A stretch of 10,220 nt of DNA from Clostridia bacterium (lineage in GTDB: Bacteria > Bacillota > Clostridia > Oscillospirales > CAG-272). The notes under the pieces are model-generated. The model was not told the origin of the DNA and searched no databases. It was given only the letters and a program-made list of their open reading frames with translations. The position numbers were made by a program, and so were the translations under genes. Shown in pieces: positions 1 through 6,580 of the stretch (the stretch's first letter is position 1; each line of letters begins with the position of its first letter). The stretch is from contig JAGBTR010000134.1 of assembly GCA_017631215.1 (NCBI GenBank), forward strand, positions 1 to 10,220, read 5' to 3'.

Positions 1-2
1 GC

Positions 3-917
3 ATTGCCGCACTTCGTCCGTCACTTCTGACGCTGGCCAACAACCACATCCGCGACCACGGTGTCCGCGGTCTTCACGACACAATGCAGACGCTGGACGC
101 GGCAGGCATCCCACACATCGGTGCAGCCGATACCTACGAGGAGGCCGACCGTCCCTTCGTTCTGTACGACGGCGAGCGTAGCGTTTGTCTTTACAGCTGT
201 GCCGAGCACGAGTTCACCACCATCGAGGACGGCATTGGCGGTGCCAATCCCTTCGATCCGCTTGAGACCCCCGACCGCATCGCCGCGCTCAAGGCGCAGT
301 ACGACTACGTGGTCGTGCTTTACCACGGTGGCAAGGAGCACTACCGCTATCCCTCGCTTGCGCTCCGTAAGGTCTGCCGCAAGATGATAGAAAAGGGGGC
401 GGATCTCGTCATCTGTCAGCACACACACTGTGTTGGCTGTGCCGAAGAATATCGCGGCGGCACGATCGTCTACGGACAGGGCAATTTCCTTTTCGATCAT
501 TTGAACAACGAATACTGGCAGACGAGCATTCTCGTCTCGGCCGACTTTGGCGACGGTATGACCGTCCGTTATATCCCCATCATCAAAAGCAACATCGGCG
601 TACGGCTGGCGGACAAGGCAGAGTCCGATGACATCCTGCGCGGTCTTACAGAGCGCTCCACCCACCTTGACGACGACGAATTTCTTCGTGCAAGCTATCT
701 GGAGGCGGTACGCCCCGAGCTTCCTCATTATTTATATATGCTGGCAGGCAGTAAGGGGAGCGGGCTGCCCTTCCGCGAGGGCTTTGGCGACAACCTCAAT
801 CCTCACGAGCTGGGCGCGATGTTCAACTGCCTCAACTGTGAGGTGCATCGCGAGTCCATCACCACTTATCTTTGGGAGCTTATCAAGCAAGCAGATCCAA
901 ATCTCAGGGAGGGCTAA
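3..917 (+). CDS. CapA-family (poly-gamma-glutamate capsule synthesis type) metallophosphatase-like protein, 5' truncated
   Basis: The reading frame is open from base 3, so the gene enters from outside the window; the first in-frame ATG (base 84) is internal because conserved sequence precedes it. In the 304 visible residues I see the CapA (PGA_cap, calcineurin-like phosphoesterase fold) signature: LANNH at residues 11-15 followed by an amphipathic helix ending in AGIPHIGA, then YHGGKEHY (107-114), GADLVICQHTH (132-142) and YGQGNFLFD (157-165). H108, H140 and H142 are plausible metal ligands. CapA proteins act in poly-gamma-glutamate capsule synthesis, but most homologues are uncharacterised and the substrate cannot be read here. 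No ligase genes (CapB/CapC) are visible. The last 140 residues are less conserved. Its stop lies 3 nt before the esterase gene, so the two are almost certainly cotranscribed. The family call is firm; a capsule role is only possible. Confidence 0.88.
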   Translation: MAALRPSLLTLANNHIRDHGVRGLHDTMQTLDAAGIPHIGAADTYEEADRPFVLYDGERSVCLYSCAEHEFTTIEDGIGGANPFDPLETPDRIAALKAQYDYVVVLYHGGKEHYRYPSLALRKVCRKMIEKGADLVICQHTHCVGCAEEYRGGTIVYGQGNFLFDHLNNEYWQTSILVSADFGDGMTVRYIPIIKSNIGVRLADKAESDDILRGLTERSTHLDDDEFLRASYLEAVRPELPHYLYMLAGSKGSGLPFREGFGDNLNPHELGAMFNCLNCEVHRESITTYLWELIKQADPNLREG

Positions 918-920
918 CGT

Positions 921-2831
921 ATGGATATCAAACGCTTTGAGACCTTTGACCCCAGCCACGACTACTATAATTTAAAGGATAAGCTCGCGCTGTACGTGAC
1001 GCGCCGCTCCGAGGCGGCGTTCGACCGCGCCGACCGTGCCCGCGCCGCCATTGGCGACAAGACGGCACTCGAGGCGTACACCGCCGATATGCGTCGCCGC
1101 TTCATCGAGTCGCTGGGAGGTCTTCCCTATGATCCGAGCTATCCGCTGAATGCAAAAGCGACGCACGTCATCGAGGAGGAGCATTTCACCGTTGAGACGG
1201 TCGTGCTCACCGCGCGAGAGGGTGTCTACGTCACGGGCACGCTGTATCTGCCCAAAAAGAGACGAAATCCCTGCGGTGCCGTGCTGTGTCAGTGCGGTCA
1301 CGCAGGCGACGGCAAGGCATACGGGCGTTATCAGCGCTCCTGCCGCCTCATCGCCTCGAGCGGCTTGATCGTCTTCGCCATCGACCCCGTCGGTCAGGGC
1401 GAGCGACGCAGCTATATGGAACAGGGCTTGGGCTCGCCGCTCGTGCCCGCTTGCACGTCGGATCACCAATACGCGGGCGAGCAATGCGTGCTGGCAGGCG
1501 ACTGTATCGCGCGCTACTTCATCGCCGATGCGATGCGCGCGGTGGATTATCTTCTTACCCGCCCCGAGGTCGACCCGAACGCCATCGGCGTAACGGGAAC
1601 GTCGGGCGGTGGCACGGCCAGCTGTCATATGATGGTATGCGACGACCGCATACGCGCGGCAGCCCCCGGCACGTTCGTCACCTCGCGCCGCGAGTATTTC
1701 TTCTCGGGCAATCCGCAGGACTCCGAGCAGATCTGGCCCGGTGCGACCGCCTTTGGCTTTGACCACCACGAGCTTCTTGCCTGCTTTGCGCCCAAGCCGC
1801 TGCTTCTGCTCGCTGTCGACAGCGATTTCTTCGCCATCGAGGGCACGCGCGAGGTGCTGGATTGTAACCGCCGCTTCTGGGAAATGTACGGTCGGGGCGA
1901 GGATATCGGTATGCACGTCGACCGTAGCACGCACGCCTTTACCGACGGCATCGCGATGGCGGCAGGTCGCTTCTTCGCGCACCACCTCAACGGCGAGGAG
2001 CGCGGCTACGACCGCAACGCGCTGAACGTTCGCGCCGTCAACGAGCTGTTTGCCACGCAAACGGGCAACGTCAAGTTCGATTACCCCGACGCTAAATTTG
2101 TGTACGACGAAAACCTAGCGCGCTTGGACGAGTATCGCAAGACGCACGACGTGAAGGCCGCGCGCGCCTACCTGCGCACCTGCGTCGATCGCGACCGCAC
2201 GCCGCCCGAGCATTTGGGCCTGCGTCGCCCGATGAACGGCGAGGTGCTTGACCGCGGCTACGGCTTTACGCCTCTGATGTGGTTCTATCAGCCTCAGCTG
2301 GCAACCTATGCGCTGTCCATCCGACGCTTTGACACGCCGAGCGACAAGCCTCTTCCCATCACTCTCTGCCTCTGGGATAACGGCACGAACGATCTTGAGA
2401 GCCGTATCCACCGCATCCGCACGCTGTGCGCCCAGGGTCGCCGCGTGGTGGTGGTCGATCTGGCAGGCATCGGCAAAAACACGCCCAACGATCTCAACCA
2501 CGCCTTCTCGCTCAAAAACGGCTTTGGTGTGCTCGACCGTCTGACCAAGGATTTGTTCTTCCTCGGCGACTCGCTGTGCGCTCTGCGGCTGTTCGAGCTG
2601 GAGCAGGCGGTCCGCGCGCTCGGTGAGGAATACGGCACGCAGGACATCACGCTCTTGGCCGAGGGACGCGCAACCATCCTCGCACGCTTGTATGCGCTGT
2701 TGCATCCCGACACTCCCATCGACGTGCGTGACGGCGACCGTCTTGTCGACATCGCACGCGAAAAATACTACGAGGACTACAACGTCTCCTCCTATCTTCT
2801 CCCCGGTATTCTCAGATATATCGACATATAA
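921..2831 (+). CDS. Tandem alpha/beta-hydrolase (acetylxylan-esterase-like), second domain apparently non-catalytic
   Basis: This is a 636-residue protein. The N-terminal half is a complete alpha/beta-hydrolase related to the AXE1/dienelactone-hydrolase-like esterases. It has CGHAGDGKAYGRYQ (125-138), the strand and turn VFAIDPVGQGER (151-162), the nucleophile elbow GTSGGG with Ser228, an acid at Asp300 or Asp302 after the LLLLAVDSD strand, and His338 in RSTHAF. The family removes acyl, often acetyl, groups from carbohydrate esters; the substrate here is unknown. Residues from about 475 to 636 look like a second hydrolase fold: VVVVDLAGIGKN (509-520), an elbow-like LLAEGRA (578-584) with Gly in place of the nucleophile, and LLPGILRYIDI at the end. 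No signal peptide is visible, so it is probably cytoplasmic. The start is supported by AGGGAGGG (906-913) 7 nt upstream. It sits between the CapA-like and solute-binding genes in one operon. Confidence 0.82.
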   Translation: MDIKRFETFDPSHDYYNLKDKLALYVTRRSEAAFDRADRARAAIGDKTALEAYTADMRRRFIESLGGLPYDPSYPLNAKATHVIEEEHFTVETVVLTAREGVYVTGTLYLPKKRRNPCGAVLCQCGHAGDGKAYGRYQRSCRLIASSGLIVFAIDPVGQGERRSYMEQGLGSPLVPACTSDHQYAGEQCVLAGDCIARYFIADAMRAVDYLLTRPEVDPNAIGVTGTSGGGTASCHMMVCDDRIRAAAPGTFVTSRREYFFSGNPQDSEQIWPGATAFGFDHHELLACFAPKPLLLLAVDSDFFAIEGTREVLDCNRRFWEMYGRGEDIGMHVDRSTHAFTDGIAMAAGRFFAHHLNGEERGYDRNALNVRAVNELFATQTGNVKFDYPDAKFVYDENLARLDEYRKTHDVKAARAYLRTCVDRDRTPPEHLGLRRPMNGEVLDRGYGFTPLMWFYQPQLATYALSIRRFDTPSDKPLPITLCLWDNGTNDLESRIHRIRTLCAQGRRVVVVDLAGIGKNTPNDLNHAFSLKNGFGVLDRLTKDLFFLGDSLCALRLFELEQAVRALGEEYGTQDITLLAEGRATILARLYALLHPDTPIDVRDGDRLVDIAREKYYEDYNVSSYLLPGILRYIDI

Positions 2832-2842
2832 GCCACCCAACG

Positions 2843-2850
2843 AAAGGAGA
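2843..2850 (+). promoter_or_regulatory. Ribosome binding site fixing the solute-binding protein start
   Basis: AAAGGAGA lies 6 nt before the ATG at 2857. The frame is open further upstream, to 2623, but those codons overlap the esterase gene out of frame. The ATG at 2857 is followed at once by a lipoprotein signal peptide, so this site decides the start. Confidence 0.85.
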
Positions 2851-2856
2851 ACCATT

Positions 2857-4383
2857 ATGAAAAGGATCTGTCTTCGCACACTCTCTCTTCTACTGGCCCT
2901 GCTGATGCTCGCATCCGGTGCGTTGCTCGTCGCCTGCTCTCAGCCTGATGATCCGGCACAGCCGAATGACCCGACTCAGCCCGATGACCCGACCCGGCCC
3001 GACACGCCCGATCAACCCGACGCGCCCGAAGCACCTGCCGTGGAAGATTACATTATGTCGATCCCCAAGCAAAACTACGGCAAAACGTTCACCTTTTTAA
3101 GCAGCCCCGCGCGTGCCCCCGAGCTGAACATCATCAACGAGGACGATGCGATGGGGTCGACGGTCGACACCGCCGTCTTTTACCGCAACAACCGTGTCTC
3201 CGAGCATCTGGGGGTAACCTTCAATAACATCACCTCGCCGATGAGCTGGGACGGCCGTGCGGAATATCTCAACCGCATCTACTCCAGCTACGCCGCCGGT
3301 GACCAGGACTTTCAGCTGATCTCGATCTACGAGGCCTTTGCCGCCGAGAACGCCGTTGCCGGCTACTACTACGACGTCAACTCGATCGATGCGATCGATC
3401 TGTCCTCGCCGTGGTACGTCCAGAGCTGGGTCAAGAACACGCTCATCAACGACCGCTCCTATATGATCGTCAGCGATCTGTCGCTTTCGATGTGGAATTC
3501 GATCTACGCCCTCTACTTCAACAAGCAGATGACCGACCAGATCGAGGTCTCCGATACGCTGTATAAGCTGGCGGCCGACGGTGAGTTCACCTTCGAGTAT
3601 CTGCTCAACTGCGCCGAGATGGTCACCGTCGAGGACGGCAACGACGCCTGGGACGAGTTCGACACCTACGGCTTCGCCCTCAACCGCTTTGATTGTCGCG
3701 GTATGATCACCTATTTTGATCTTCCCCTCTCCTTCGTCAACGAGGACGAGGAATACGAGCTTTGCTTCTACAACGAGCACACCGAAACCGTCTACGGCGA
3801 GATCCACGACGCTATGTGGAACAGCGACAGCATCTACAAGAACACGCTGTCCGACGGTGACGTCAGTATGACCGTCCCGATGTTCAAGGACAACCGACTG
3901 ATGTTCCTGTCCGCCACGCTGAGCACCTCGCAGGAGCTGCGTTCGATGGACGGCGATTTCGGCATCCTGCCCTGGCCCAAGTACACCGAGGATCAGGATA
4001 ACTATTATTCGCACGCATCCGACGTCTTCACGCTGTTTGCCATCCCCGGGCAGACGGATGATCCCGAGTTCTGCGGCACCGTCACCGATGCGCTCAGTGC
4101 CGAGAGCAAGTATTCGGTCATTCCCGCCTTCTATGACGTCGTGCTCAAGGGACGTACCGCCAAGGATGAGCAGTCCTCGGCGATGCTGGATATCATCCGC
4201 GACCATCTGCACTTTGATTTCGTCTTCGCTCACCTGACCGCGATGAACTTTATGTGGACGCGCTTCGGTAACATCATCTTCAAGCCCGAAGCCACCAGCT
4301 TCCTTCCCTACTATGAGATGGAGGCCGCCTCCTATCAGGAGTCGTTGGACGATATTATGGATGCCTATTGGAAAAACCGCTGA
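2857..4383 (+). CDS. Extracellular solute-binding lipoprotein of an ABC importer
   Basis: This is a 508-residue protein. It begins with a basic n-region (MKRICLR), a hydrophobic stretch and the lipobox LVAC, giving lipid-modified Cys27, so it should be anchored on the outer face of the membrane. A Pro/Asp-rich linker of hexapeptide repeats follows (29-58). The remainder has the size and aromatic-rich style of carbohydrate-type family 1 binding proteins, for example GKTFTFLSS near the start of the mature domain, NKQMTDQIEV, and FGILPWPKY in the second lobe. The ligand cannot be deduced. No permease or ATPase gene follows; a terminator comes 9 nt after the stop, so the partners must be upstream of the window or elsewhere. 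The association with an esterase suggests uptake of a decorated saccharide, which is an inference. It is the third gene of the operon, 25 nt after the esterase, and I see no promoter in that gap. Confidence 0.8.
   Translation: MKRICLRTLSLLLALLMLASGALLVACSQPDDPAQPNDPTQPDDPTRPDTPDQPDAPEAPAVEDYIMSIPKQNYGKTFTFLSSPARAPELNIINEDDAMGSTVDTAVFYRNNRVSEHLGVTFNNITSPMSWDGRAEYLNRIYSSYAAGDQDFQLISIYEAFAAENAVAGYYYDVNSIDAIDLSSPWYVQSWVKNTLINDRSYMIVSDLSLSMWNSIYALYFNKQMTDQIEVSDTLYKLAADGEFTFEYLLNCAEMVTVEDGNDAWDEFDTYGFALNRFDCRGMITYFDLPLSFVNEDEEYELCFYNEHTETVYGEIHDAMWNSDSIYKNTLSDGDVSMTVPMFKDNRLMFLSATLSTSQELRSMDGDFGILPWPKYTEDQDNYYSHASDVFTLFAIPGQTDDPEFCGTVTDALSAESKYSVIPAFYDVVLKGRTAKDEQSSAMLDIIRDHLHFDFVFAHLTAMNFMWTRFGNIIFKPEATSFLPYYEMEAASYQESLDDIMDAYWKNR
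2941..3030 (+). repeat. Five degenerate 18-bp tandem repeats encoding a Pro/Asp hexapeptide linker
   Basis: Immediately after the lipidated Cys and a Ser the protein reads QPDDPA, QPNDPT, QPDDPT, RPDTPD, QPDAPE, then AP. This is five units of pattern (Q/R)-P-(D/N)-x-P-x, each encoded by 18 bp. The repeat is an acidic, extended tether between the membrane anchor and the folded binding domain. The DNA copies share cag-ccg/ccc-gat-type codons but are not identical. Unit number could vary by slippage between strains. Confidence 0.85.
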
Positions 4384-4392
4384 ATCAAAGCC

Positions 4393-4428
4393 GCAAGCTC
4401 TGCACCTCGGTGTGGAGCTTGCTTTTTT
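4393..4428 (+). terminator. Intrinsic terminator after the solute-binding protein gene
   Basis: GCAAGCTC (4393-4400) pairs perfectly with GAGCTTGC (4415-4422), and six T residues follow (4423-4428). The loop contains a further CAC/GTG pairing (4403-4405 with 4410-4412). It begins 9 nt after the stop codon and ends the CapA-esterase-lipoprotein transcript. Confidence 0.9.
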
Positions 4429-4434
4429 ATGGAA

Positions 4435-4463
4435 TTGACAGCCGCCGTGTTCTGTGCTATAAT
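4435..4463 (+). promoter_or_regulatory. Fully consensus sigma-A promoter with extended -10
   Basis: TTGACA (4435-4440) and TATAAT (4458-4463) are both exact consensus and are separated by exactly 17 bp. TGC directly before the -10 supplies the extended -10 TG motif (4455-4456). Transcription should start near 4470, leaving a leader of about 25 nt before the ATG at 4495. It starts 6 bp after the T-run of the preceding terminator and should drive the three-gene MBL/PH/nicotinamidase operon. Confidence 0.93.
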
Positions 4464-4481
4464 AAATCATCACATTCTAAC

Positions 4482-4487
4482 GGAGGG
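4482..4487 (+). promoter_or_regulatory. Ribosome binding site fixing the MBL-fold gene start
   Basis: GGAGGG lies 7 nt before the ATG at 4495. An in-frame ATG at 4429 precedes the -35 box and the predicted transcription start, so it cannot be used from this promoter. This site and the promoter together fix the start at 4495. Confidence 0.88.
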
Positions 4488-4494
4488 AATCGCA

Positions 4495-5343
4495 ATGCAA
4501 CTCAACACACTTCCCGTTGGTCTTGGCGGCGGCTCGCTGCTTCAGTACGCCACGCGAGGCCCGCATCAGGGTATGGGCTATCTGCTAAAGACGCCCGAGG
4601 ACAAGCTCGTTATGATCGATGGCGGACGCGATGATTTTGGTGACGGCGACTACACCCGCCAGCTCATCCGCGAGCACGGGAACCGCGTGGATCTTTGGAT
4701 CATGACTCACGCCCACAACGATCATTTCGGCGCGCTCTCGCGCATATTGCAGGACACCGAGGCGCTCGACTTCGAGATCGCCGATCTGCGCTTCACCTTT
4801 CCGCCGCTCGAGTGGATCGGGTCGGTCGAAAATGGCGGCTCGTTGCCGCTTGTGCAAGAGTTTTACCGTCAGCTCGGCCGCCACGGCATCCGCTCCACCC
4901 GCCTCTATGCAGGCGAGACGATCGAATGCGGCGGCTTGACGTTCGACGTCCTCAGCGACGGTACGGACTACGCGGACTATCACACCATCAATGACACCAG
5001 CACCGTCCTGCGCGTGCATTTCCCCTCGCGCGACGTGCTGTTTCTCGGCGACCTCGGTGCCGAGTCCGCCAACGCCCTGCTCTCCCGCGTGCCGGCCGAG
5101 GCGCTTCGCTGTGACATCGTCCAGATGGCACACCACGGTCAAGGCGGCGCGGAACGCAATTTCTACGAGGTCGTTCGCCCCAAGATCGCGCTGTACACCG
5201 CCCCGATGTGGCTGTGGGAATGCGACATCGGCAAGGGGCGCGGCTCCGGTCCTTGGCAAACGCTCAAAACGCGCGCGTGGCTGGACGAGCTGGGCGTTCA
5301 GGTCAGCTGTCCGCACGCCTACGGCGACTATCTGCTGATCTAA
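4495..5343 (+). CDS. Metallo-beta-lactamase-fold hydrolase, ComEC/Rec2 C-terminal-domain type
   Basis: This is a 282-residue stand-alone MBL-fold protein with no signal peptide or membrane segment, so it is probably cytoplasmic. The order is typical: the strand and metal-site lead-in KLVMIDGG (37-44), the metal motif THAHNDH (71-77, HxHxDH), then TSTVLRVHF, the strand ending LFLGD with Asp186, and IVQMAHHGQ (208-216) with a late His. The spacing and the MAHHG block resemble the MBL domain of ComEC, which degrades one DNA strand during uptake, but there is no ComEC channel here. The substrate may be a nucleic acid, a nucleotide or another phosphoester and cannot be decided. A tail with tryptophans (WLWECDIGKGRG) follows and may shape the pocket. 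It is the first gene of its operon, 13 nt before the next. Confidence 0.87.
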   Translation: MQLNTLPVGLGGGSLLQYATRGPHQGMGYLLKTPEDKLVMIDGGRDDFGDGDYTRQLIREHGNRVDLWIMTHAHNDHFGALSRILQDTEALDFEIADLRFTFPPLEWIGSVENGGSLPLVQEFYRQLGRHGIRSTRLYAGETIECGGLTFDVLSDGTDYADYHTINDTSTVLRVHFPSRDVLFLGDLGAESANALLSRVPAEALRCDIVQMAHHGQGGAERNFYEVVRPKIALYTAPMWLWECDIGKGRGSGPWQTLKTRAWLDELGVQVSCPHAYGDYLLI

Positions 5344-5356
5344 GGGGAGCATCGCT

Positions 5357-6010
5357 ATGAAGAGACTCCAACGCATCACTGCTTGGGTCACACTCGCACT
5401 GCTCGCGGCCTCGGCGGTATGGCTCACCGTCTGTGCCATCGTGTCAAAGGACGATCTTGCCCACGTCGCCGTCCTTTGTGGGGCGCTGTCGTTCTCTGCC
5501 CTTGCCGTCCTCATCAGCGTCTGCGCCGTCGATGCCGTGCGCTATCACTTCGAGCAGGACGGCATCCGCAAGACGTGGGCGGGCTTGACGGTCAAGCGCA
5601 TCCCCTATGGGCGCATCGGCTGCATCGCCGTCTCGGGCGCGATCCATCACCCCGGCTATACCCCCATCCTTGACAAGGAGAAAAGGCCGTGTGCGGCGTT
5701 GGTGCTATATAAGGATGACATCTACCACGCCTTTACCTCGAAGCAGCGTCACATCTTTTACGCAGGTCAGCGCGGCGTGCTGTATCAAGAGCGCTTGGAC
5801 GTGGCTGTGCTCGAGACGCTGTTGACCCGCGCAAATGCACCCGTCTATATCACCGAGCCCATGCTCACGGTGCACAGGCAGAGCCTTGACGGACTTGTCA
5901 GCCGCTTTGCCGACCGCATATCCGTCGCTTACTATGACGTTCGCCGTGAGCACGAGCGCAAGCTCCCCTATGAGGAATACATCTTATACAAAAAGGAGAC
6001 AGATCGATGA
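5357..6010 (+). CDS. Two-helix membrane protein with a bacterial PH-like domain, function unknown
   Basis: This is a 217-residue protein. Two hydrophobic segments are visible at about residues 8-29 and 35-58, joined by a short charged loop. The soluble part then starts with YHFEQDGIRKTWAGLTVKRI and PYGRIGCI (63-90), a pattern seen in bacterial PH (bPH/YdbT-like) domains. An all-beta stretch continues to about 165, followed by a charged C-terminal helix. That domain call is pattern-based and tentative. A role as a membrane sensor or scaffold is a guess. The start is supported by GGGGAG before the ATG and a 13-nt gap from the MBL-fold gene. Its TGA overlaps the ATG of the nicotinamidase-like gene (ATGA, 6007-6010), so the two are translationally coupled. 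Confidence 0.72.
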   Translation: MKRLQRITAWVTLALLAASAVWLTVCAIVSKDDLAHVAVLCGALSFSALAVLISVCAVDAVRYHFEQDGIRKTWAGLTVKRIPYGRIGCIAVSGAIHHPGYTPILDKEKRPCAALVLYKDDIYHAFTSKQRHIFYAGQRGVLYQERLDVAVLETLLTRANAPVYITEPMLTVHRQSLDGLVSRFADRISVAYYDVRREHERKLPYEEYILYKKETDR

Positions 6011-6537
6011 AGCACATCCTCATCATCGTCGATATGCAAAAGGATTTCGTCGACGGCGCGCTTGGCACGCCCGAGGCGCGAGCCATCGTCGGGCGCGTGT
6101 GTGATCGCATCCGCACGCACGACGGCGCGCTCATCGTCACCTATGACACCCATCCCACCCATTATATGCAGACCAACGAGGGCTCGCATCTGCCCGTTCC
6201 CCATTGCATCAAGGGGACGGACGGCTGGCAGCTGGATGCGCAGGTAGCCGCAGCGCTCGACGGGCGCGACTACACCGCAATCGAGAAGCCGACCTTTGGC
6301 TCGGTCGCGCTCCCTGCGCTCGTGCGCGAGCTGGCAGGAGACGAGGCGTTCGATGTCGAGCTGATCGGTCTTTGCACCGACATCTGCGTCATCTCCAACG
6401 CCCTGCTGCTCAAGGCGCACTTCCCCGAGACGGAGATCTATGTGGACGCCTCAGCGTGTGCCGGCGTCAGCCCCGAGACGCACGCGGCGGCGCTCACGAC
6501 GATGGGCTGCTGTCAGATCCAGATCAAAAACGCATAA
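6007..6537 (+). CDS. pncA: Nicotinamidase-like cysteine hydrolase (isochorismatase superfamily)
   Basis: This is a 176-residue, single-domain protein of normal family length. The catalytic Asp-Lys-Cys triad is visible as Asp9 in IIVDMQKDF, Lys94 in IEKPTFGS and Cys127 in GLCTDICVIS, with the cis-peptide region just before the Cys. Metal-site residues of nicotinamidases are present as YDTH (Asp47, His49) and the HC pair in PVPHCIKGT (His66). This combination favours nicotinamide to nicotinate conversion in NAD salvage over isochorismate hydrolysis. The symbol pncA is my reading by motif, not by alignment, and a different amide substrate is possible. AGGAG (5994-5998) lies 8 nt before the ATG. 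It is the last gene of the operon and a terminator follows directly. Confidence 0.83.
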   Translation: MKHILIIVDMQKDFVDGALGTPEARAIVGRVCDRIRTHDGALIVTYDTHPTHYMQTNEGSHLPVPHCIKGTDGWQLDAQVAAALDGRDYTAIEKPTFGSVALPALVRELAGDEAFDVELIGLCTDICVISNALLLKAHFPETEIYVDASACAGVSPETHAAALTTMGCCQIQIKNA

Positions 6538-6577
6538 AAAAACGAGCATACCGTCCGTTCGGTATGCTCATTTTTTT
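6536..6577. terminator. Bidirectional intrinsic terminator between convergent genes
   Basis: GAGCATACCG (6544-6553) and CGGTATGCTC (6560-6569) form a perfect 10-bp stem with a 6-nt loop. Seven T residues follow (6571-6577) and seven A residues precede it (6536-6542). It can therefore end the + strand nicotinamidase transcript and the minus-strand UroD-like transcript. It fills nearly all of the 43 nt between the two stop codons. Confidence 0.92.
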
Positions 6578-6580
6578 GGA

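Noticed and set aside
972-2060. A 362-codon minus-strand frame opposite the esterase
   Set aside because: Antisense to the catalytic domain with GTSGGG; no start signals and no family resemblance.
3097-4473. A 458-codon minus-strand frame opposite the solute-binding protein
   Set aside because: Same artefact: it is antisense to a lipoprotein gene with a signal peptide and ribosome binding site, and it has no recognisable motif and crosses the + strand promoter region.
4429-4494. N-terminal extension of the MBL-fold protein from the ATG at 4429
   Set aside because: This ATG lies before the -35 box and the predicted transcription start; the extension would translate promoter DNA.
4495-6537. 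The MBL/PH/nicotinamidase operon as a phage-defence system
   Set aside because: No toxin, nuclease-effector, sensor NTPase or mobile-element context is visible, and each protein has an ordinary metabolic reading. I keep it only as an unexplained operon.
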